A stretch of 64,000 nucleotides of DNA from Actinoallomurus oryzae (GTDB lineage: Bacteria > Actinomycetota > Actinomycetes > Streptosporangiales > Streptosporangiaceae): positions 156,561-220,560 of the forward strand of contig NZ_BAABHF010000042.1 in the NCBI RefSeq assembly GCF_039541955.1, read 5' to 3'. The notes below the pieces were generated by a model. The model was not told the origin of the DNA, made no database searches, and worked only from the letters and a program-made list of their open reading frames with translations. Position 1 is the stretch's first letter; each line of letters starts with the position of its first letter. This document shows, piece after piece, positions 1 to 6,993 of this stretch. The position numbers and the translations under genes are program-made.

Positions 1-66
1 CCGGTCACGTGATCCCCATCACCTGGTTACGATCAGTGTTCCGGTGGCTATGGAGGAAGGAAAGTC

Positions 67-300
67 ATGTCGGCTGACTACGAGGCGGTGTTCGCGCGGT
101 ACGACACCGATGGCGACGGGCGGCTCACCGCGCACGAGGTGACCTCGGCGATCGCGGGGATGTTCCCGGCGGCCGAGGTGAACGACCTGTCCGGGATCGT
201 CAAGGCGCTGTTCGACCAGTACGACGTCGACCACGACGGGCTGCTGTCGGTGACCGAGTTCGTGCCGCTGGCGCAGAACCTCCCCGAGCTCGGTTCCTGA
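67..300 (+). CDS. Two-EF-hand calcium-binding protein
   Basis: This 77-residue protein carries two canonical EF-hand loops, DTDGDGRLTAHE at residues 13-24 and DVDHDGLLSVTE at 53-64. Each has Asp at positions 1, 3 and 5, Gly at 6 and Glu at 12, so both should bind Ca2+. There is no signal peptide or membrane segment, so it is a cytoplasmic calmodulin-like calcium sensor or buffer. The ATG is preceded by a strong GGAGGAAGGAAAG ribosome site. The stop lies 2 nt before the GTG of the LarA-like gene, so the two are probably cotranscribed. The family is common in actinomycetes; the partner it regulates cannot be read from the sequence. Confidence 0.93.
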   Translation: MSADYEAVFARYDTDGDGRLTAHEVTSAIAGMFPAAEVNDLSGIVKALFDQYDVDHDGLLSVTEFVPLAQNLPELGS

Positions 301-302
301 CG

Positions 303-1577
303 GTGAAAGTACGCCTTGCCTACGGTGAGACCGGCTTGGACGTCGACGTCGACCCGGAGAAGACCACCGTCGTCGAGCCGGTCCATCACGAGGCGGCCCC
401 CGATCAGGCCGGGGTCCTGACCGCCGCGCTGCGCGACCCGGTGGCCGGGCCACCGCTGCGGGAGCGGGTGCGGCCGGGGCAGTCGGTGGCGATCTCCGTG
501 TGCGACGGCACCCGACCGCAGCCCAGGCACCTGATGGTCCCCGCCGTGCTGGCCGAGCTCGACGGGGTCGTGAATCTGGACGACGTGGTCATCCTCGTCG
601 CCACCGGCACCCACCGCGGCAACACCGAGAGCGAGCTGCGGCAGATGCTCGGCGACGAGGTCGTGGACCACGTGCGCATCGTCAACCACGACGCCCGCGA
701 CCGGGGACAGCTCGCCTGGATGGGCACCTTCGGCAAGGACGTCCCCGTATGGCTGAACCAGGAGTGGGCGCGGGCCGACGTACGGATCACCACGGGGTTC
801 GTCGAGCCGCACTTCTTCGCCGGTTTCTCCGGCGGGCCCAAGCTCGTGGCCCCCGGCCTGGCGGCGCTGGAGACGGTGCTCGTCCTGCACGACGCCGCCC
901 GCATCGGAAGTTCCCGGGCGACCTGGGGCATCACCCACGGCAACCCGGTCCACGACGACGTACGCGCGATCGCCGAGGCGACCGGCGTCACCTTCGCGCT
1001 CGACGTGGTGCTCAACCGTGACAAGGAGATCGTGGCGGCCTTCGGCGGAGACCTGCCGGCCATGCACGCCGCCGCGACCGCGGCCGCCAAGCGGATCGCG
1101 ATGCGGCCGGTGCCGGCGCCGTTCGACGTCGTGGTGACGACGAACTCCGGTTTCCCCCTGGACCAGAACCTCTACCAGGCCGTCAAGGGCATGTCCGCCG
1201 CCTACCAGGTCGTACGCCCGGGAGGGACCATCGTGTGCGCCGCCGAGTGCCGCGACGGGTTCCCCGACCACGGCTCCTACCGGCAGGTGCTCGCGTCGGC
1301 GCGGTCCCCGCGGCACCTGCTCGAGACCATCGCGGCACGGTCCGCCGGCGAGACGGTGCCCGACCAGTGGCAGGTGCAGATCCAGGCCCGCATCCAGTGC
1401 GACAGCCAGGTCGTGATGCACACGTCCTATCTCAGCGACGACGACCTGGCCTCGGCGCACCTGCGGCAGACCGGTGACGTCTCCGAGGCGGTCGCCCAGG
1501 CCCTGGCCGCCGCCGGCCCGGACGCCCGGCTCTGCGTTCTCCCCGAGGGACCCCAGACCATTCCCTACCTGAGCTGA
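303..1577 (+). CDS. larA: LarA-type nickel-pincer racemase/epimerase homologue
   Basis: This 424-residue protein matches the LarA (DUF2088) family, which isomerises 2-hydroxy acids with a nickel-pincer nucleotide cofactor. The family residues are present at a constant offset of four from Lactiplantibacillus LarA: His104 in ATGTHR, His170 in EPHFFAG, Lys180 in GGPKL (cofactor-anchoring) and His196 in LHDAAR. The motif DGTRPQP near residue 68 is also typical. The start is a GTG 2 nt after the EF-hand gene. No larB, larC or larE cofactor genes are nearby, so the cofactor must come from elsewhere. The substrate is unknown; many actinobacterial LarA homologues act on acids other than lactate. The 3' end converges on the HTH gene with a gap of about 23 nt. 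Confidence 0.88.
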   Translation: MKVRLAYGETGLDVDVDPEKTTVVEPVHHEAAPDQAGVLTAALRDPVAGPPLRERVRPGQSVAISVCDGTRPQPRHLMVPAVLAELDGVVNLDDVVILVATGTHRGNTESELRQMLGDEVVDHVRIVNHDARDRGQLAWMGTFGKDVPVWLNQEWARADVRITTGFVEPHFFAGFSGGPKLVAPGLAALETVLVLHDAARIGSSRATWGITHGNPVHDDVRAIAEATGVTFALDVVLNRDKEIVAAFGGDLPAMHAAATAAAKRIAMRPVPAPFDVVVTTNSGFPLDQNLYQAVKGMSAAYQVVRPGGTIVCAAECRDGFPDHGSYRQVLASARSPRHLLETIAARSAGETVPDQWQVQIQARIQCDSQVVMHTSYLSDDDLASAHLRQTGDVSEAVAQALAAAGPDARLCVLPEGPQTIPYLS

Positions 1578-1600
1578 CGGGGACGACGGGCGATCGCCGT

Positions 1601-1879
1601 TCAGACGTCGGCGACGCGGACCGGCGGCGTCGCCGGCCGTTCGACGGACCCGCCGACGGCGATCTTCTCGCGCGCCGTCACCCACCGCCGCAGGTCGTCG
1701 CCGTCGAGGCCGCACGCCCTGACGAAGGCGATGAGGAGTTCTTCGCGGGGCAGCCGGTCCTTGCCGAGCATCGTGGCGGCGGTCGAGTAGGGCAGGACGT
1801 CGCCGGCGGTGGCCGCACGGCGGTCGAGCCGCCGGAAGCTCAGCCCCGACCAGGCCTTGAGGCGCCGCAGTTCGGCCAT
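1601..1879 (-). CDS. XRE-like helix-turn-helix protein, probably 5'-truncated
   Basis: The product has about 92 residues from the ATG at 1879 (a GTG at 1945 would add 22 low-quality residues). The segment LRRLKAWSGLSFRRLDRRAA, followed by TMLGKDRLPREELLIAFVRACG, is the helix-turn-helix block seen at the start of many actinobacterial XRE-like proteins. Those proteins normally continue into a long C-terminal part, which is absent here. The region just upstream of the start is occupied by a scrap of an unrelated hydrolase gene on the other strand, so the original 5' end and promoter may be gone. No clear ribosome site precedes the ATG. Function is DNA binding by family; whether it is expressed is doubtful. 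Confidence 0.55.
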   Translation of the reverse strand: MAELRRLKAWSGLSFRRLDRRAATAGDVLPYSTAATMLGKDRLPREELLIAFVRACGLDGDDLRRWVTAREKIAVGGSVERPATPPVRVADV

Positions 1880-1887
1880 GAAGGTGG

Positions 1888-2010
1888 CCAGACCTCGGCG
1901 ACGACTACGACCCGGTATCCCGCGACGCGATGGTGGCCCGGGCACTGGACTCGAATCGGCCCCGGGGAAGAAGTTCGGCTACTCCAATGTCGGTTACAGC
2001 CTCCTCGCCT
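1888..2010 (+). pseudogene. Remnant of a beta-lactamase-family serine hydrolase gene
   Basis: About 120 bp encode two adjacent pieces of a class C beta-lactamase/D-aminopeptidase-type hydrolase in different frames. The first reads PDLGDDYDPVSRDAMVARAL and the second reads APGKKFGYSNVGYSLLA. The second includes the catalytic YSN signature in its usual PGxxFxYSNxGYxLL setting. In the intact family these blocks lie next to each other, so a small frameshifting deletion separates them at about 1950. Both gene ends are missing. The scrap sits exactly between a truncated HTH gene and a truncated kinase gene, which suggests a deletion joint. Confidence 0.7.
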
Positions 2011-3499
2011 GCCGCGCCCAGCCGGTACGCGGGCACTCTCTCATCGCGCGCTTCTTGGCGCCGGACTCCGAGCCGTAGTCCCAGGACTTGCCGAGGCTGC
2101 CGTCGTGCGCCACGGCGATGGCTCCCCAGTGCTCCGGCGGCGGCGCGGGCGGTTCGTACGGGGTGGTCGGATCGGGCTCCGGGGGCGTGGTGATCGGGTC
2201 CGGATAGGGGTCGCTCGTGGTGGGATCCGGGACGGGAACGGTCGGGTCCGGGTATGGCGCGGTCGTGGCCGGGTCCGGGAACGGATAGGGCGTGCTCAGC
2301 GCGCTCTTCGCGCCGCCGTGGTGGCTCTGTAGGGCCACGACGCCGAGGACCAGCACGGCGACCGCCACGATCGGAGTGAGGACGATGGCGACCGTCCGCG
2401 CTCCGGACGGTGCGGCCGGCCTCATCGGGGGCCCGTACGGCGGTCCGGGGGGTCCCAGGGGTCCGGGCGGCATGGGCGCCACAGGTGGTCCGGGTGGCAG
2501 GGGTGGTCCCGGCGGTACGGGCGCCATGCCCGGCCAGGGGCCGCCCGGCGCGCCGGGCGGTGCCGCCGCGGCGGCGTCCCGGAACCGCTGGGCGTGGCGG
2601 TCCAGCGCCTGGACGGCCTCCTCGCGGTGGCCCGTACCGTCCTCGCCGGGGAAGACGCCGCGCAGTGTGTCGCGCCACTGTGCGGCGGTGGGCCGGGCGT
2701 CGGTGGCGTACGGGTCGCCGAACGCACGGTCGAACAGGGCGCGCAGCCGGGGATCGAGATCGCCCGGCAGGCCCGTGGGCCGATGCCAGGCGTCCCCGAC
2801 CAGGGCGGGTGCGTCAGGGGCGAGGAGCAGACCGCGGTACATCAGGACGGCCAGGCCGTAGCGGTCGCCGTACTCGTCGTGCGCGCCGATCCGGCCGGTG
2901 ATCCAGCGCGGATCGGCGAAGCCCTGGGTACCGGCACCGCGAGTGGCCGCCGAGCCGACCGGCCGCAGGCCGTCACAGCCGATGAGGTAGGCGTGCGGCC
3001 GGTCGGGCCGCCACAGCAGGTTCTCGGGGGAGATGTCGCCGTGGACCAGCCCCGCGCCCTCCAGGACGGCGAGGATCTCGCAGACCCGGATCAGCGCCTC
3101 GACGCGGAAGGCGGCCGGAGGCGGATCGGCCGGGGCCGCGCACAGGTGGTCGAAGGTACGGGGCCGGCCGTTGTCGTACAGGAACGGCCGGGGGATGAAC
3201 GGCAGGATCACACCGACGACCGCCTGCCCGCCGACCAGGACGTCGATGGGGAAGTTGATCGACGTGTCCGGCGTACCGGCGGGCTCCGTATCGGCGAGGA
3301 CCGCCGCGCCCCGCGCCGCCGCCGCGCGGATCCACTCGGCGGCCTGCGGGTCGGCGACGGGGGCGGGGTAGAGCTTGGCGACGCGCTCGCGCCCGGTCTG
3401 GTCATGGCACAGGTGCAGCCTCGACCGGCCACCCGGCGGACCGAAGGGAACGCCCTCCACCTGGTAGACCGCGCCCGACTCACCGCTCAACGAGAACAC
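1994..3499 (-). CDS. Membrane protein kinase-like protein with truncated DUF4189 domain
   Basis: This 501-residue product has an N-terminal protein-kinase fold (about 1-290), a Gly/Pro-rich linker, one membrane helix (about 380-402), a Pro/Asp/Thr-rich spacer and a C-terminal domain starting WGAIAVAHDG near 463. The kinase core has Lys42 in VAKLYP, the catalytic loop HGDISPENLL at 153-162 (HGD in place of HRD) and Asp176 in place of a DFG aspartate. That pattern resembles the atypical HGD kinase class rather than classical PknB. The C-terminal part is the start of DUF4189, which normally runs about 30 residues further with conserved cysteines. Here it stops soon after AMREC in a stretch that overlaps the hydrolase remnant, so it is 3'-truncated. 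The GTG start has a GGGAGGC ribosome site. Confidence 0.75.
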   Translation of the reverse strand: MFSLSGESGAVYQVEGVPFGPPGGRSRLHLCHDQTGRERVAKLYPAPVADPQAAEWIRAAAARGAAVLADTEPAGTPDTSINFPIDVLVGGQAVVGVILPFIPRPFLYDNGRPRTFDHLCAAPADPPPAAFRVEALIRVCEILAVLEGAGLVHGDISPENLLWRPDRPHAYLIGCDGLRPVGSAATRGAGTQGFADPRWITGRIGAHDEYGDRYGLAVLMYRGLLLAPDAPALVGDAWHRPTGLPGDLDPRLRALFDRAFGDPYATDARPTAAQWRDTLRGVFPGEDGTGHREEAVQALDRHAQRFRDAAAAAPPGAPGGPWPGMAPVPPGPPLPPGPPVAPMPPGPLGPPGPPYGPPMRPAAPSGARTVAIVLTPIVAVAVLVLGVVALQSHHGGAKSALSTPYPFPDPATTAPYPDPTVPVPDPTTSDPYPDPITTPPEPDPTTPYEPPAPPPEHWGAIAVAHDGSLGKSWDYGSESGAKKRAMRECPRTGWARQARRL

Positions 3500-3612
3500 C
3501 GTCTGCCTCCCGACTCCACCGGCCCTGCTGCGAGGCGCGAACCAAATAGACAGAATCGTCTACCTGAAGCATAGGGTGCGAGACGGCTCAAAAGGCTCTC
3601 TCGTGGGAGGGA

Positions 3613-4335
3613 TCAGATCGGCTGGACCATGGCCTCCAGGACGTGCTGGGTCAGGCCCGCGTGGTCGAAGTCGCCGTTTCCGGCCGGGTCCATCTCCCAT
3701 TCGCCGATCCGGACCGACGACTCCACGATGAGCCGGCAGCGCTCGTACCGGCGCTCGGCGTAGGCACGGAACGCCTCCTCGTGGCCGTCGTGATAGGCCA
3801 GGCATTCGGCGAGGACGACACCGTCCTCGATCGCCTGGGCCGCTCCCTGGCCCAGGTGCGGGGTCACCGCGTGGACGGCGTCGCCGATCAGCACGATCCG
3901 GCCGCTGTGCCACGGGGGCGGCGCGATCAGCCACTCCTCGGGGTGGAACATGATCCGGGACGGGTCGTCGACGTACTTGTCGCGGACCCGTCCGGCCGGC
4001 CCGCCGAACGGCGCGAGGTGCTCCCGCAGCACTTCGGCCAGGTCGTTCCGGTCGAGCCGGACGTCCTTGTCCCACGTGGTGTTGTAGAAGATGTAGGCGA
4101 GATCGGGGCCGATCGGTACGAAACCCGCCATGCCCTTCGGGTCGTTCTGCAGGATGATCCGATCGATCTCCGGATCGCGGGGGATGTTGAGCCGAAACGC
4201 CGACTGGCCGAGGTAAGTCGGCCGGATCTCCACGACATTGACGTCGTAACCCACGTTTCGCAGCGCGATGGCGGTGGACAGGCCACCGATCCCGGCACCG
4301 ACGACGAGAACCTCACCCTGGCTCACTTCGACCAC
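3613..4335 (-). pseudogene. FAD-dependent monooxygenase with large internal deletion
   Basis: The frame is open for 240 codons, but the family (UbiH/PHBH-type FAD monooxygenases) is normally near 385. The N-terminal FAD site VVGAGIGGLSTAIALRNVG and the C-terminal GDAVHAVTPHLGQGAAQAIE are intact. Between them the sequence runs straight from VVEIRPT into YLGQSAFRLN, which in relatives lies about 140 residues later. The lost part holds the conserved DG motif that contacts FAD and NAD(P)H. Because RPT-like residues occur at both edges of the gap in relatives, a deletion between short repeats is plausible. The product could fold at best as a partial FAD domain and is probably inactive. A TetR-type palindrome lies about 30 nt upstream of the start. 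Confidence 0.7.
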
Positions 4336-4365
4336 CTTCGCTCGCCTGTATGGGCGCGAACCTAG

Positions 4366-4375
4366 TGAGCGCTCA
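4366..4375. promoter_or_regulatory. TetR-type palindrome upstream of the monooxygenase
   Basis: TGAGCGCTCA is a perfect 10-bp palindrome inside the wider, nearly symmetric AGTGAGCGCTCAGTGAG. It sits just upstream of the monooxygenase start. This is the type of site bound by many actinobacterial TetR repressors. No TetR gene is adjacent, so the regulator may be elsewhere or lost with the deletion seen in this region. Confidence 0.4.
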
Positions 4376-4462
4376 GTGAGGTGGGAAGACGGCCGGAACG
4401 CAACATTACGTTGCGCGGTAATGCCCTTGCGTCACCGGGGAAACGCTGCTCTCCGGGTGGGC

Positions 4463-5443
4463 TCAGGTGGGACGGGCGAAACCGATGGGATCCTGGGTTT
4501 TGTAGTTCTGGATCTGGACGTAGCTGCCCGTGTGCGGCGCGACGATCATCGTGCCCTTATCGGGGTCCAAGACGATGCCGACGTGTCCCGGTCCGTTGTT
4601 GCCCATGTGGAAGAAGACCAGGTCGCCGGGCTGCTCATGGCCCGCCGGGACCGAAGGCTCCTGCTGCCACTGCACTTCGGAAGTGCGCGGGATATCGATT
4701 CCCGCCGCTTTGTAAGCCTGCGAGCTGAGACCCGAGCAGTCGAAGCTGTCCGGACCCGTGGCTCCCCAGACATAGGGGTCGCCGAGCTGCTTGAGCGCCC
4801 AGTCGATGATCTGCTGTGCGCGGGGGTTGGGTGCGAGGGTGCTGGCGTTGGGCGGCACCGGGATGCTGCCGGAGTGCGCGTAGTCGACCGGGTGGGACAG
4901 CGGGGTCCCGTGTCCGTTCGCAGGGTCGGTGTCGCCGCCGCTCGCCAGGTCGGTGCCGGGCATCAGGTCACGCAACGCGGTCGCGATCGAACTGTCGGCG
5001 CTGTTCGCCTCCTTGAGCGCGGCGTCGATGTCGCCCTGATAGGTGTCCCGGCGGGTCTTCCAATCCGACTTCTGCAAGGCGAGGGCGCCCGCCGTGACCT
5101 TACCGCCGCCGCAGTCGAAACCGTCGTTCTGCGCCTTCTGTACCGTCTGCACGAGTTTGTTGTGCGCGTCCGCGAAATTCGTATACGCGGTGGTCAGCAT
5201 GCTCTCCACCTGCTTCAGGACCTTGGAGGACTCCTGCACCTTCAGGTGCTTCGCGTCGATGAACGCGTGCGCCTCGGCGGCCGCGGCGCTGTCCCAGTTT
5301 CCAGACACGTGCTGATTGACGTTGAGGAGCTCACCGGCGTGCGTGTCCAGCGCCTTGTGCCACTTGCCCCATGCGCCGGCGGAGTTCTGGTAATCGTGCG
5401 GAGTGGCGTACAGCAGGTCGTCATAGGTGATGTGGTCGCCCAC
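4463..5443 (-). CDS. NlpC/P60 peptidoglycan endopeptidase with WXG-like helical N-terminus
   Basis: This 326-residue protein has an alpha-helical N-terminal half (about 10-160) with a W-x-x motif at GNWDSA (Trp50), and a C-terminal NlpC/P60 domain (about 205-326). The catalytic Cys236 in DSFDCSGLS, His287 in GHVGIV and a third polar residue, His304 in APHTG, are all present, so it should cleave peptidoglycan stem peptides. There is no Sec or Tat signal. The helical WXG100-like half and the adjacent small WXG-like gene suggest export by a type VII (ESX) route. The start is the GTG at 5443, with AGGAAG about 8 nt upstream and only 4 nt after the stop of the partner gene, so the pair is cotranscribed. 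Upstream in-frame ATGs would overlap the partner and are less likely. Confidence 0.85.
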   Translation of the reverse strand: MGDHITYDDLLYATPHDYQNSAGAWGKWHKALDTHAGELLNVNQHVSGNWDSAAAAEAHAFIDAKHLKVQESSKVLKQVESMLTTAYTNFADAHNKLVQTVQKAQNDGFDCGGGKVTAGALALQKSDWKTRRDTYQGDIDAALKEANSADSSIATALRDLMPGTDLASGGDTDPANGHGTPLSHPVDYAHSGSIPVPPNASTLAPNPRAQQIIDWALKQLGDPYVWGATGPDSFDCSGLSSQAYKAAGIDIPRTSEVQWQQEPSVPAGHEQPGDLVFFHMGNNGPGHVGIVLDPDKGTMIVAPHTGSYVQIQNYKTQDPIGFARPT

Positions 5444-5447
5444 GTGA

Positions 5448-5774
5448 TCACACTTCCTGGATGGTGGGCGGCACCACCGCGTTGGCGCGTCGCTGCGAGT
5501 CCCATTCCGCGTCGGCGTAGCCGGCGTGGGTGCGATGAAGCCGTTGACCGATGTCATGGGCGTCATCGACGATTCCACGTAGGTGCGTGGCCCATGCCTC
5601 GACGCATTCGTTCAGCGCCGCGGTGGTCTGCCAGGCCTTGTGGTTGTCACCGGCCGCCGCACAGCCGGAGAGGTGTTCGTTGACCTTGCCGGTCAGAATG
5701 TCGGCGGCCTCCCGGCTGTACCGGGTGGCGCGCGTCAGGCCCGCATAATGCACATCGAGCGGCTGCTCGGTCAT
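5448..5774 (-). CDS. Small WXG100/ESX-like helical protein
   Basis: This 108-residue protein is predicted all-helical and lacks a signal peptide or membrane segment. A Trp-containing turn occurs in NHKAWQTTAALNECVEAWATH. Its length and position before a WXG-like NlpC/P60 gene fit an ESX-type partner or chaperone, but the canonical mid-protein WxG tripeptide is not obvious. The start is taken as the ATG at 5774 (MTEQPLDVHYAG); a further upstream ATG at 5813 lacks support. It is the first gene of a two-gene unit. Confidence 0.65.
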   Translation of the reverse strand: MTEQPLDVHYAGLTRATRYSREAADILTGKVNEHLSGCAAAGDNHKAWQTTAALNECVEAWATHLRGIVDDAHDIGQRLHRTHAGYADAEWDSQRRANAVVPPTIQEV

Positions 5775-5904
5775 ATCGCACCCCCAACCGCATAGCGTCG
5801 AAAATGGCGGCACCAGGTTAACGCCTCAGACCGGAAATGGGCAGCGTTCGATGATCTCCATTCAGCCACCGGTATAGGACATCGCCGAAACCGGCATATC
5901 GGGG

Positions 5905-6993
5905 CTATACCTGTCCCGTCGCGGTGACCGTACCGTCGCTGATCGTCGCCACCGGCACGATGTGCGTGGCGGGATCGAGCGCGACTCCGCGGGCGTCTTC
6001 GTAGCCGCGGTGTGGCGGGGGCGCGCCGGTCAACCGGAACACGGTCGCGTGGCGTACCCCGCCGTCCTCGGTCAGCCAGGGTTCCGGCGCTCGTAGGGTC
6101 TCGCGCGGCGCGTCGGTCACCGCGGTGATCACGTCGTCGAGCGGCATGCCGCAGGCGAGCAGCTTCGTCATCGTCGTCGGCAGGTCGTGGACCGGTCCCC
6201 GGATGTTCCGCACGTGGACGTCGGTGCTGATCGAGTGCGGCGGGAACCCGGCGGCGATGGCGCGGCGCGCGACGTCGGCCGCGAAACTCGCCGCGCCGTG
6301 ACCGACGTCGAGCCGCACACCGCGGTCGAGCGCCCGGTCCAGGGCCGGGGACGGGCGGCCGTCGGCCCGCCAGGGGTGACCGGTCTTGCCGTGGTAGCAG
6401 TGGGTCACGACGTCGCCGTCGCCCAGCAGGTCCAGCACGTCCTCGATGAGCGGCGGCGCCTCCCCGATGTGCACCATGAGCGACAGTCCCGCCTCGCGTG
6501 CGACGAGCCGGCCGAGTTGCAGGGGCTGAAGTCCCATCGCGCCGACGATCACCCCGCTGGAACGGACCTTCACGCCGCAGACGACGTCGCGGTGCCGGTC
6601 GATCGCCGCCAGCGTGGCGTCGACGTCGATGTCGCGGATGTCGGCGGTCTCCCGCATGTGCACCAGGCCGTACGACCCGATGTTCACCCAGGCGCGGATG
6701 CGCACGCCGGCGGCGGGGATCACGTACTTGACCAGCCCGTCCAGGGTCGCAGCGCCCGCGCTGCCGGCGTCGCCGAGCAGGTGGACGCCGGTGGTCAGGC
6801 CGACGTCGTCCGCCGCCACGCCGATCTCGGTCATGCCGTCGTAGACGTGCGCGTGCGCGTCGGCCCATCCCGGGCCGACGTACAGATCGCCGGGCGGCTC
6901 GTCGCTCGGCCTGAGCTTCACGGCGCCGTCCGGACCCGGCTCCAGCCGGGCCGCACGACCGCCGATGACCCGCAGCGGCTCACGGATGATCAT
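5905..6993 (-). CDS. Amidohydrolase-superfamily metallohydrolase (dihydroorotase/deacetylase-like)
   Basis: This 362-residue protein has the amidohydrolase metal ligands in order: HAH in GWADAHAHVYDG, a lysine in GVKVRSSG that can be carboxylated to bridge two metals, histidines in VHIGEAP and HCYHGKTGH, and an aspartate in ISTDVH. The pattern matches the subgroup annotated as amidohydrolase/deacetylase-family metallohydrolases, which includes D-aminoacylase-like and hydantoinase-like enzymes. It starts at the ATG at 6993, overlapping the stop of the serine hydrolase by ATGA, and is the last gene of the IclR operon. It most likely removes an acyl or amide group from a small amino-acid derivative taken up by the importer next door. 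Confidence 0.85.
   Translation of the reverse strand: MIIREPLRVIGGRAARLEPGPDGAVKLRPSDEPPGDLYVGPGWADAHAHVYDGMTEIGVAADDVGLTTGVHLLGDAGSAGAATLDGLVKYVIPAAGVRIRAWVNIGSYGLVHMRETADIRDIDVDATLAAIDRHRDVVCGVKVRSSGVIVGAMGLQPLQLGRLVAREAGLSLMVHIGEAPPLIEDVLDLLGDGDVVTHCYHGKTGHPWRADGRPSPALDRALDRGVRLDVGHGAASFAADVARRAIAAGFPPHSISTDVHVRNIRGPVHDLPTTMTKLLACGMPLDDVITAVTDAPRETLRAPEPWLTEDGGVRHATVFRLTGAPPPHRGYEDARGVALDPATHIVPVATISDGTVTATGQV

Noticed and set aside
78..1715. Long open frame antisense to the LarA-like gene
   Set aside because: It is an antisense shadow created by high GC. It is rich in Arg, Gly, His and Asp with no domain, while the plus strand has a full enzyme with its catalytic residues.
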